DNA from: a virus
Length of the DNA stretch: 48,920 nucleotides
Virus record (IMG/VR): IMGVR_UViG_3300036791_001712
Location: 1-48,920 of that record
Reading direction: 5' to 3' (one strand)
Shown: positions 29,393 through 36,632 of the stretch, piece by piece
Layout: every line of letters starts with the position of its first letter
Position numbering within the stretch: the stretch's first letter is position 1
Made by a program: the position numbers and the translations under genes
The notes under the pieces: generated by a model
What the model saw: the letters and a program-made list of their open reading frames with translations, nothing else
Database searches by the model: none
Told to the model about the DNA's origin: nothing

Positions 29393-31164
29393 TAAATTCC
29401 TTTCTGTAATTCAAGTCCCCGGGAGCGTTCCACGGTTCGTTGGCCATGAACCCGGAGCCGGTCAATCTGGAGATGTCCGCTCCCAGTGAGTTTCATTTGA
29501 AACTCGTATCCTCGCCGCAACAAGCGGCTGGTATTGGTCGGGTCATAATCATCTGGCGGTTTACCCAGGGAAAGCCGGGGGGCGAATCCAGCGGTGGCAA
29601 TGGGAACTCCGCCGCTTGTGATCGTGGAAGGTGTCCCAATTAATTTGGCACGGTTAGAAAAAATCTGCCATTGCACCCACTGCGGGTAATTGTCTGGTTT
29701 GTAATAAAAATTCATTTGCGTCTGGGTATCGACCACATCGCTGAACCAGACATCGGCATCGTAAAGTTCGTTCTCGTTAAAAGGACTGGAACTTTGGTAA
29801 AGCTTGCCAAAATCAAATGCCCGGGTGACAAGTTCCCAGTCGATCTCCGTGTCATTGAAATCATCCTTATCACTAAGACTGATCTCGTAGAGCGCGTTCT
29901 TGGAGTTATTATCTATCCCAAAAGCGAATGCGCGCCGGACACCTTTGAAAATACCGACCACCAACTGGGTTATTTTTATCCCTGTCCAGCGCCCGTTCCA
30001 GGCTGGCCGAAACTTGGTTCCGAAAGACGAAAGGATATCAAAATCCACTACCACCATCCCATTGTGATAAGGGCGTCCATTGTTCCAGTAGGGATTACAA
30101 GTAGCGATGATCCGGTTATCGAAATAGATTGAGTTAATCAGATACAAGAGCGATGGCGTGTCATTGTCCAGGTACTGATGAACATTGGTGGAAAGAGGGA
30201 TATGTGCCCAGCCGAGAGGTTCGCTCCTGGCCTGGCGATAGCTTCGCCAACCGTCTTCAGAACGAAACCATAGATCTTCGTTGACGGCAGAGATGGAACG
30301 CCAGCCCCGCAGTCCCGTAGTCAGGAGAGCAAGCTGTTGAAAAGCGGCGGTTTTCCACTGGCTCCTGTCCAAAGAAAGAAAGAAAGAGGCCGCCCCGCGC
30401 TCGCAAAAGACCATTAACTGCCCGTTGCCGGTGGAAGTGTCAAGCTGCGGAAAGAAGGTAGCAGCAGTCGCTTTACCCAAGTCAAACGGGATCCTGGCAT
30501 CAAAACCTTCAGTTAAAAAAGTTGTCTCGGTAAAGAGGATGATCGAATCCCCGGGATCTGATTTATCAGCGTGGGAACCGTAAAGATCGCCAAAAACGAT
30601 ACTGCTAAAATCGGGTCGCACCACGACCAAACGCCCCATTCCGTAAGCCATCAGAGTTCCAACGGGAACTTCATGGCTCACAATATTACTTCTTCGCGCC
30701 GTTGCCCCATCAAAAATAATGGGTGGCGACTGGGCGTCCTGGACGATCAGGAATTTATCGGCCTGGATCATGTAATTGGTGTAAGTGGCGTTGTTGACCG
30801 GCGACATGATTATCTCAGCCACGATGACTGTATTCTCCAGCGGGGTGACCTGAAAAAGCCGACCAGCAGACATCACCATGATGCACTGTGTTCCGTTGGG
30901 TGGAGCGTAATAACAAGCCGATTGGAACATGCCGCCGAAAAACGCGTCAGTAGCGGTTTGTCCCCCGACTGTGTTGGATCCGTTTGATACGGTGAGCGGG
31001 TAATTTCTTATCCCTGGCCGGGTCTTGGCCCGGCCTCCCCGGAAGACCATGTTCTCAGCCGAGGCGACCTGGTTGACATCGATGAGATTAGGCGCGCGAC
31101 CGCCGTCCACCCCGCTTTCCAGAGTCTGGAACCCGTCATAGATCCGGTTTTTATCTTCAATCAT
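29392..31164 (-). CDS. Tail nozzle-like (tail tubular B-like) structural protein
   Basis: 590 aa, strongly beta. The N-terminus, with GGRAPNLIDVNQVASAENM and FRGGRAKTRPGIRNYPL, resembles the start of podovirus nozzle proteins (T7 gp12/P22 gp10 type), where a conserved segment precedes a beta-propeller-like body. Repeated GWRSYRQ/FAFGIDN-type strands follow. It is the best evidence for a short, non-contractile tail. The identification is by pattern and position, not by search. Confidence 0.62.
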   Translation of the reverse strand: MIEDKNRIYDGFQTLESGVDGGRAPNLIDVNQVASAENMVFRGGRAKTRPGIRNYPLTVSNGSNTVGGQTATDAFFGGMFQSACYYAPPNGTQCIMVMSAGRLFQVTPLENTVIVAEIIMSPVNNATYTNYMIQADKFLIVQDAQSPPIIFDGATARRSNIVSHEVPVGTLMAYGMGRLVVVRPDFSSIVFGDLYGSHADKSDPGDSIILFTETTFLTEGFDARIPFDLGKATAATFFPQLDTSTGNGQLMVFCERGAASFFLSLDRSQWKTAAFQQLALLTTGLRGWRSISAVNEDLWFRSEDGWRSYRQARSEPLGWAHIPLSTNVHQYLDNDTPSLLYLINSIYFDNRIIATCNPYWNNGRPYHNGMVVVDFDILSSFGTKFRPAWNGRWTGIKITQLVVGIFKGVRRAFAFGIDNNSKNALYEISLSDKDDFNDTEIDWELVTRAFDFGKLYQSSSPFNENELYDADVWFSDVVDTQTQMNFYYKPDNYPQWVQWQIFSNRAKLIGTPSTITSGGVPIATAGFAPRLSLGKPPDDYDPTNTSRLLRRGYEFQMKLTGSGHLQIDRLRVHGQRTVERSRGLELQKGI

Positions 31165-32552
31165 AAAATCCTCGGCCCAAATCCGTATGGCGCACCGCCC
31201 AGACCTCCAAGAACAGATAGATCAGTCGTGCTGACTCCGCCTTCCAATCCGCCGTATAAACCGCTTGATGCTGTTCCAAAGGCAGTGGTGCCGCCATAAC
31301 CAAACGTGTTCCCTCCGGCAGCGTAATAGTTGGATCCAGATCCAAGATTGGACGGACTCTGAACAGGTTGGAATGAGGTCAGAGGAGTTTGCCCGCTATA
31401 AGGCGAGGCACCGGTTACATCGGAAACCGGAAGAGCCGGAAGCGCCGGGACATCGCTTGTCGTTGGAGTTGGAGCCGTTGCCTGAGTCGGGGATGGTGTT
31501 CCAGGTATGGTATCAATAAAGTTCCAGTTGGCGTCGTAAACATAGGTGCTCCCGCCCGGCCCGGGAGAATAATTGTAACCCCCAAGTGGAGCTGAACCAA
31601 TAGGCCCACCACCACCAACTTCAACAGAAGGAACCTGTCCTGGATCGGTCATGCCAAGTGCGCCGCCGGGGACATTTGATGCCATGAGCGCGCTCGGAGG
31701 AAGATTGGACAGGTCGGGTGTAGCCATTGAGAGAGGCGGCATCTCAATCCCCGGGGTAAATCCTCCCGCCCCTCCGGTATCAGGCGGCGGAGGAAGATCG
31801 CTTCCAAAGGGAATCGAAGTATCAAACCCTAATCCCTGTGGAGCAGTTGTCGGATCATAGCCTAGGGAGAGGGCACTAGGCTGAAAGGGAGTGTTTCCAT
31901 ACAAAAAAGGGTTAATATCGCCGGTCGCAAGCGGCGTCTGAGGAGTGGCAACGGTTCCGGCTGGGTAAAGCGGCTGGTTAACAATCCCCGGTGTAACCGG
32001 GCCGGTCACATACCCCGGGGAAAACTGGACATTGGGCTGATTGATCTGGGCCGAGTTCATCATCTGCCGATTCGCGGTAGCGATATCGATTTGCGTTCCG
32101 CCCTGGATCCCCGGGGCAGCCCCCGTGTCGCGGAAACTGAACTGTTGCTGTGGGAATTGCGGGCTGATTAAAGGCGTGCCGTAAGGATAGAGATTGCGCT
32201 GACCAGCAACGGTAGCAAACGGAGCATTGGGATCGCCAAAAGCCTGGATCGGTTGTTGCCGCATATCTACCGGCCCACCGCCTATGCGCGGGTCAACACC
32301 GGGCACTCCACTGTAACCTGTCGTCCTGACATTTATCGGTTGTCCCGATCGGGCGGTAGCAGTCTGTGCAGCGGCTGTTTGCTGGATACGCCGAAGATCC
32401 TGGCCAGCAGGCGGTGGTGGAAGTGCTCTTCGGGATGGCACACCCGGAGGAAGCGCCCTTCGCGTTGGAACTTGCCCAGCGGGAAGTGCCCTTCGGGCAG
32501 CCGGACTACTACCCTGTCTTCGCCAAAATTCCTGATTCCAAGGGGCTGGCAT
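31161..32552 (-). CDS. Pro/Gly-rich low-complexity virion protein
   Basis: 463 aa, mostly disordered: an N-terminal triplicated RRALPxGx motif (residues about 19-48), then long Gly/Pro/Thr/Tyr tracts. The composition is like flexible virion linkers or decoration proteins. It overlaps the next gene by 4 nt. No domain was recognised. Confidence 0.6.
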   Translation of the reverse strand: MPAPWNQEFWRRQGSSPAARRALPAGQVPTRRALPPGVPSRRALPPPPAGQDLRRIQQTAAAQTATARSGQPINVRTTGYSGVPGVDPRIGGGPVDMRQQPIQAFGDPNAPFATVAGQRNLYPYGTPLISPQFPQQQFSFRDTGAAPGIQGGTQIDIATANRQMMNSAQINQPNVQFSPGYVTGPVTPGIVNQPLYPAGTVATPQTPLATGDINPFLYGNTPFQPSALSLGYDPTTAPQGLGFDTSIPFGSDLPPPPDTGGAGGFTPGIEMPPLSMATPDLSNLPPSALMASNVPGGALGMTDPGQVPSVEVGGGGPIGSAPLGGYNYSPGPGGSTYVYDANWNFIDTIPGTPSPTQATAPTPTTSDVPALPALPVSDVTGASPYSGQTPLTSFQPVQSPSNLGSGSNYYAAGGNTFGYGGTTAFGTASSGLYGGLEGGVSTTDLSVLGGLGGAPYGFGPRIL

Positions 32553-32881
32553 TAGACCAAAATTCCTCTCTGTTGCTGCTGCTGTTGCTGTTGTTGCTGC
32601 GGCGGTGGTGACTCCTCTGGCTCTTTCTGGTAAATCTGATAGTCTTCTGGATCAACAAAATAAGCTCCGGCGGGAATTAAATGGTAATCATCCTCATTCT
32701 GAGGATGCCAGAGGTGCTCGTTCATCTGGCTAATCTGGCGATCTGCCGCAGTCATCGCCTGAGAATTACCCAGGCTATACTGCGACGGATCACGGTTAAA
32801 CAGATCTACCGAACTGGTTGCCGGTGGAGGCGGCAGGCGATACTGCGATGGATCAGGGTTAAAGATGTCTATCCCATTCAT
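32552..32881 (-). CDS. Small protein with DPSQY repeats and a polyglutamine tract
   Basis: 109 aa. The motif D[IL]FNxDPSQYxL is duplicated near the start. The middle is acidic (PQNEDDYHLIPAGAYFVDPE). The end is PPP followed by ten Gln and RGILV. The Gln run is encoded by mixed CAG/CAA repeats (about 32565-32595). The ATG at 32881 is chosen over 32911 because GGAGGAGGG lies just before it and its A is the last base of the preceding stop. The function is unknown. Confidence 0.6.
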   Translation of the reverse strand: MNGIDIFNPDPSQYRLPPPPATSSVDLFNRDPSQYSLGNSQAMTAADRQISQMNEHLWHPQNEDDYHLIPAGAYFVDPEDYQIYQKEPEESPPPQQQQQQQQQQRGILV

Positions 32882-33096
32882 TACCCTCCTCCAAATTGCT
32901 GGAGCGCCCAAATGACAACCAGGATAATCAAGACTAACCCAAGCACTAACCGCACCATTACAGGCAGCGGCCCTTTAATAATCCATTGCTCGATGGCCCA
33001 AATTAGTCCTGCTATTACCGCCAGCACCACGATCAGGACAAGGAAACTGATTAGTATTCCAACCAGCCCGTGGCTTCCTGCCATTATTGCTATCAT
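32881..33096 (-). CDS. Putative holin (two transmembrane segments)
   Basis: 71 aa with two strong hydrophobic helices, LVGILISFLVLIVVLAVIAG and VRLVLGLVLIILVVIWAL, joined by a short charged/aromatic loop (AIEQWIIKGPLP). This size and topology suit a class II holin that permeabilises the membrane for lysis. It lies in a cluster with a repeat protein, a double-psi-barrel-type protein and another two-helix membrane protein. The holin call rests on topology and context. Confidence 0.6.
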   Translation of the reverse strand: MIAIMAGSHGLVGILISFLVLIVVLAVIAGLIWAIEQWIIKGPLPVMVRLVLGLVLIILVVIWALQQFGGG

Positions 33097-33097
33097 G

Positions 33098-33508
33098 TTA
33101 CTTCGGCTGTTTCGATGGTTTAAGATCCCCCGGAACGAAGGAGACTTTCACCCAGTTGCCTGTTTCAGGGTTGTAGATGATAACCGTGAAACTCTTCGGT
33201 GGCTCGACTCCCGGTGGGATGACAATCGGATGCTCAGGCATCTCGATGCCTTCACCCGGCGGCCAAACTTCCGGTGGAAGCGGTGTCGCTCCCGGTGGAA
33301 TGACAATCGGGTGCTCCGGGGTTTCAATGTCACCCCAGATGACCAACGGCGGGCCACCTGGCGGAATGACAATCGGATGGGCTGGCATTTCAATGTCGCC
33401 CCAGATTTCCAATGGCGGCACAGTGCCCCCGGGCGGGATAACGATTGGATGGGTTGGTACGCCGTTTGATACTTCAACCGGCGAGATTAGTGCTAGAAAC
33501 GATTCCAT
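33098..33508 (-). CDS. HPIVIPPG tandem-repeat protein
   Basis: 136 aa. The octamer HPIVIPPG occurs four times at roughly 25-30 residue spacing, each followed by Pro-rich text and an [EV][IV]W(G/P) motif, with IE[MT]P between. The repeats suggest an extended Pro-rich rod. The final 30 residues (FTVIIYNPETGNWVKVSFVP) form a small beta unit. Similar HPIV-PP repeat proteins occur beside lysis genes in other environmental phages (recalled, unverified); the role is unknown. Confidence 0.65.
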   Translation of the reverse strand: MESFLALISPVEVSNGVPTHPIVIPPGGTVPPLEIWGDIEMPAHPIVIPPGGPPLVIWGDIETPEHPIVIPPGATPLPPEVWPPGEGIEMPEHPIVIPPGVEPPKSFTVIIYNPETGNWVKVSFVPGDLKPSKQPK

Positions 33509-33542
33509 GTTTTATTTTCTTTCTATGTTGTTGTTTTTGGCT

Positions 33543-33971
33543 TTATGTTGGTTTTCTTTCGTCGATTACAGCGTCCTCCCAATGCCAGACCACGCTGGCG
33601 AAGACTGGAGGTTTTAAATTGAGTGCGGCGCAGGTATCTGGGTTGAGATCGATCCTAGCCGCAGTCTTGATGTTCTTTTTCCATGGCATACGATCTTTTA
33701 AGACCGCGACCACCTGCTTGTCATCCGTGTTAATGACAACACCCTTGTGCTTAGCGCCGTTAATCGTCCCATAACGGTCAACCATGTCGTCAGGAGGCAG
33801 AGCACAAGATGGGCCGCTGCCCTCAGTTGTATCGTTGCCCCAGCAGCCGATCCCATTATCGCCATATTTGAAAGCTTGCTCGTCGGACATGCCTTTCGCT
33901 TTGGCCTTTTTGAAAGCTTCAATATCACGCGGGTCTGCAAACGAACTGGCTTTGACGGCGTGTTTAATCAT
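33543..33971 (-). CDS. Putative double-psi beta-barrel (RlpA-like) protein, possible lysis enzyme
   Basis: 142 aa. The segments YGDNGIGCWGNDTT, CALPPDDM, KHKGVVINTDDKQVVAVLKD and ARIDLNPDTCAALNL with the ending VVWHWED match the order of a double-psi beta barrel: GxxG start, central strands, then the 'IDLSPxxxxxLG...VxWxW' end of RlpA-type proteins. An aspartate in IDLNP is the usual catalytic residue of lytic transglycosylases of this fold. No signal peptide is visible. Placed beside holin-like genes, it is the best endolysin candidate seen. Confidence 0.5.
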   Translation of the reverse strand: MIKHAVKASSFADPRDIEAFKKAKAKGMSDEQAFKYGDNGIGCWGNDTTEGSGPSCALPPDDMVDRYGTINGAKHKGVVINTDDKQVVAVLKDRMPWKKNIKTAARIDLNPDTCAALNLKPPVFASVVWHWEDAVIDERKPT

Positions 33972-33977
33972 TGCAAT

Positions 33978-34271
33978 TCATACGGTGCGTGGCGCACGCG
34001 TTGCGGATTGCCCTTGCGCTTCCTGCCGTCCCTCCTGTTTTTTTTCTCTGCCGTTTGCTTTGATGACTTCCCAGGTTTTCAATCCGGCCAGGCCAAAGAC
34101 CAAAAAGGTGACGTTACGCATAAATTCGCGCAGATAATCCAGGTGCGCTTTTTCCTGCTCAAGGCTGGGATAAACCCAAATTTGTGTCACGAAAAGGATT
34201 GCTGGCAACACAAAAAAAGTAATGACAGCTGTCCAGTTAAGCACTGTTCTCCAGATAGGTTCGCGGATCAT
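33978..34271 (-). CDS. Two-helix membrane protein (holin/spanin-like candidate)
   Basis: 97 aa with hydrophobic segments at about 10-31 (VLNWTAVITFFVLPAILFV) and 53-66 (VTFLVFGLAGL), a charged loop and a basic tail (KKQEGRQEAQGQ). It lies upstream of the double-psi-barrel gene in the lysis-type cassette, so it could be a holin or antiholin alongside the 71-aa protein. It overlaps the preceding spike gene by 4 nt. Confidence 0.52.
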   Translation of the reverse strand: MIREPIWRTVLNWTAVITFFVLPAILFVTQIWVYPSLEQEKAHLDYLREFMRNVTFLVFGLAGLKTWEVIKANGREKKQEGRQEAQGQSATRAPRTV

Positions 34272-36631
34272 AGTGGCCCTGTTCGACTAGTTTCATTCCA
34301 ATTGCCGCCGCCGAGGGTGAAAGTCACGGTAAAGACTTTTCCACTTACGGTTCCTGTCGCCAGCGTCCCGGTCGATTTGAAGCCCGTCCCCCAAGTGAGC
34401 GTTCTAGAAGTTGTGCCACTGGTCGTGATTAAAAACGTCGTGCGGTAGCCCGCTGCGATGCCTGTTCCAGCGTTAAAGGTGCAATCGCCAGTTGGCGTTA
34501 TCTGAACTTGGTCGCGATCCATCGGGACAGTTTGCGTGCCAGTAGTTGTAGTCAGGGCAACCACTCGCGATGGGGTCGCGTCCAACACGGCAGCAACACC
34601 GTCGTTATATCCCCCGTTGAGGGTTATCTGGTTGACCGTTGCTATTTTACCATCGAGCGTTGTCGTGACCGGTAAACGATAGCCGTTGTAATTGGGAGTT
34701 ATCCCCGGAGCACCCGTAAATGCCCAATCGGAGCGGGCAAAATTGCAATGCTCAAACACGCTGGGCCACGTGTTGTTGACACTCTGCACACGACCGAAAC
34801 GAAAACTGCAATTTCGCAGCGTGGAAGGGGCGTTAAAAGTCGCTTCATTATATTCATCGTGAATCCATTGGGCGGTTCCGTCAGTTGTAATCGGCGAGGC
34901 AACGGCACGGGCACTGCTGACTGTTGTGGAAGCTGCGGCAGTTAGAACGGCGCTGCTTGAACCAGCGGACACTATCGTCGTATAAAGGTTGGCCCCGCTT
35001 ACGCCAGCGCCCACGACCATGATCCCCCTTCCGGGCATGAATGAAGCCATGTTAACGAATCCGCCGGTGGTAAGGGTCGTGCTGCCGCTAGTCATGCCCC
35101 CATCGAGAATCTCGACTGTCGGGTTGCCGTCATTATCGTTCCAGACCGGCTCAGTCGCGCCGCTTATTCCGGCTACGACGCAGCGGTGCAAATGCCCGTT
35201 GCCGTGGCCGCCAGTAATCCCGATTGTCGAAGCGCCCTGCGCGTAAGCGTAATTAGCCGCCCACGTTCCTTGCGGTGGGGCCATGTCTATTACGTTGCTG
35301 TCGGCAGTGAAAACAACCCCATTGTTCATCAACACAGACTTGGTCGATTCACTTCGGCAATTAGTCATTGCAACATGGGCATTGGCGCTGTTGGCTACCC
35401 AGACATCATAACCTTGCAGATCTTGCTGTTGCGGTTTAATCGCCTGAAAACCTACCGAGTTAAGATTGGCTGATCCGGCTTGAATCCCAACGCCGTTTAC
35501 ATGTGAACTGAAATTTCCTCCGATAAACGTGTTCTGAAGGGCATTGTAAGTGTAGATTTTAACAGCGTTACTATTTATCACTGTGGCCGGATTATTAAAA
35601 TGGCAATCCAGCCAGAGGTTCTCGCTCCCCTGGGAGTTGGTTCCGTGATAGCACATGCCCAAACATGGATGAATAGTAAAGGAAGCATCCCAATGGCAAT
35701 CCTTCCAGGTATTTCCTTGGACGCCTTGGGTATGTTTACCGTCCCAGTTGCCATCGACAAGAAATAGTGGAAACTCGCTCTTGTTTCCATTGGCGGTAAA
35801 CCACTGGATGCCAGTAAACTGAGTAAACCACAGACCGTTGCACTCCCATGCTCCAAATCCGGCCCGAATCGAGTTAATTTGAGTCGTAAGCCGCCCGTCA
35901 CCGAAGACAACGCCGCCCTGTACCTCATACATGGTTGGAGCTTTATTAACCAAATATCTTCCAGCTGGGATATAAAGCTGCTTGTTGAGCCAGCGGCTAG
36001 TTTTGTTTGGATTTATGGTTCCGTTCTGGAACGCGGCGTAGATCGCTTCCTGCAAGGCCACATAATCCCACTGATCGCCAGCAATATAATCGCCAATCGT
36101 GAATGTCACGCCAGTTGCAGTGGTATACGCTCCAAATCCATAGCAATTGATTTGTGCCGACGTAGCACTGAAAACTTGCGAGATTCGACTTCCTGGCCCA
36201 AAGGCCGCCACCCCTCCTGACACTCCTTCAATTCGCTGCCCGACATCGGTAACACTATTAAAACTACCGGATGTGTCAGTGATAGTCTGCGACCCGCTTG
36301 TTGTCATGCCAGTGGTCACGGTGCGAGCGATTGTGCCTACCCAGAGTGTCTTGCTTCCGCCTGCGCTGTGGTCAATAATATCTTGCGCGGTGATCGGGTG
36401 GGATGTTCCATCCGCGAACGCGCCAAAATTCATTGGATTAACAATGCTAATTCCACCGCTAACGGCAGGAGTTGCCCAGACATCATCCCCGCGCCAGAAG
36501 GTATGATTTGTCGCACCGGTGCCCATGTTCATCTGGGAAATGGCGATGTTGCCGGTCAAATTGTTAAAGTCTATTGGCCCGCCGCCACCGCCGCTACTGC
36601 CTCCAGTTGGATCAAATGCAGAGTATGACAT
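34268..36631 (-). CDS. Tail spike with parallel beta-helix
   Basis: 787 aa. After a short Gly-rich start (GGSSGGGGGPIDFNNLTGN, a capsid/tail-adaptor style linker), the region NPMNFGAFADGTSHPITAQD is the classical start of pectate-lyase-like phage spikes ('FGAxxDGxxD'). A long repetitive beta region with many small/Asn residues follows (FTGIQWFTANGNKSEFPLFL; TNCRSESTKSVLMNNGVVF). It probably binds or degrades host surface polysaccharide. The C-terminus is Thr/Gly-rich. The call is confident for a spike, unknown for substrate. Confidence 0.78.
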   Translation of the reverse strand: MSYSAFDPTGGSSGGGGGPIDFNNLTGNIAISQMNMGTGATNHTFWRGDDVWATPAVSGGISIVNPMNFGAFADGTSHPITAQDIIDHSAGGSKTLWVGTIARTVTTGMTTSGSQTITDTSGSFNSVTDVGQRIEGVSGGVAAFGPGSRISQVFSATSAQINCYGFGAYTTATGVTFTIGDYIAGDQWDYVALQEAIYAAFQNGTINPNKTSRWLNKQLYIPAGRYLVNKAPTMYEVQGGVVFGDGRLTTQINSIRAGFGAWECNGLWFTQFTGIQWFTANGNKSEFPLFLVDGNWDGKHTQGVQGNTWKDCHWDASFTIHPCLGMCYHGTNSQGSENLWLDCHFNNPATVINSNAVKIYTYNALQNTFIGGNFSSHVNGVGIQAGSANLNSVGFQAIKPQQQDLQGYDVWVANSANAHVAMTNCRSESTKSVLMNNGVVFTADSNVIDMAPPQGTWAANYAYAQGASTIGITGGHGNGHLHRCVVAGISGATEPVWNDNDGNPTVEILDGGMTSGSTTLTTGGFVNMASFMPGRGIMVVGAGVSGANLYTTIVSAGSSSAVLTAAASTTVSSARAVASPITTDGTAQWIHDEYNEATFNAPSTLRNCSFRFGRVQSVNNTWPSVFEHCNFARSDWAFTGAPGITPNYNGYRLPVTTTLDGKIATVNQITLNGGYNDGVAAVLDATPSRVVALTTTTGTQTVPMDRDQVQITPTGDCTFNAGTGIAAGYRTTFLITTSGTTSRTLTWGTGFKSTGTLATGTVSGKVFTVTFTLGGGNWNETSRTGPL

Positions 36632-36632
36632 G

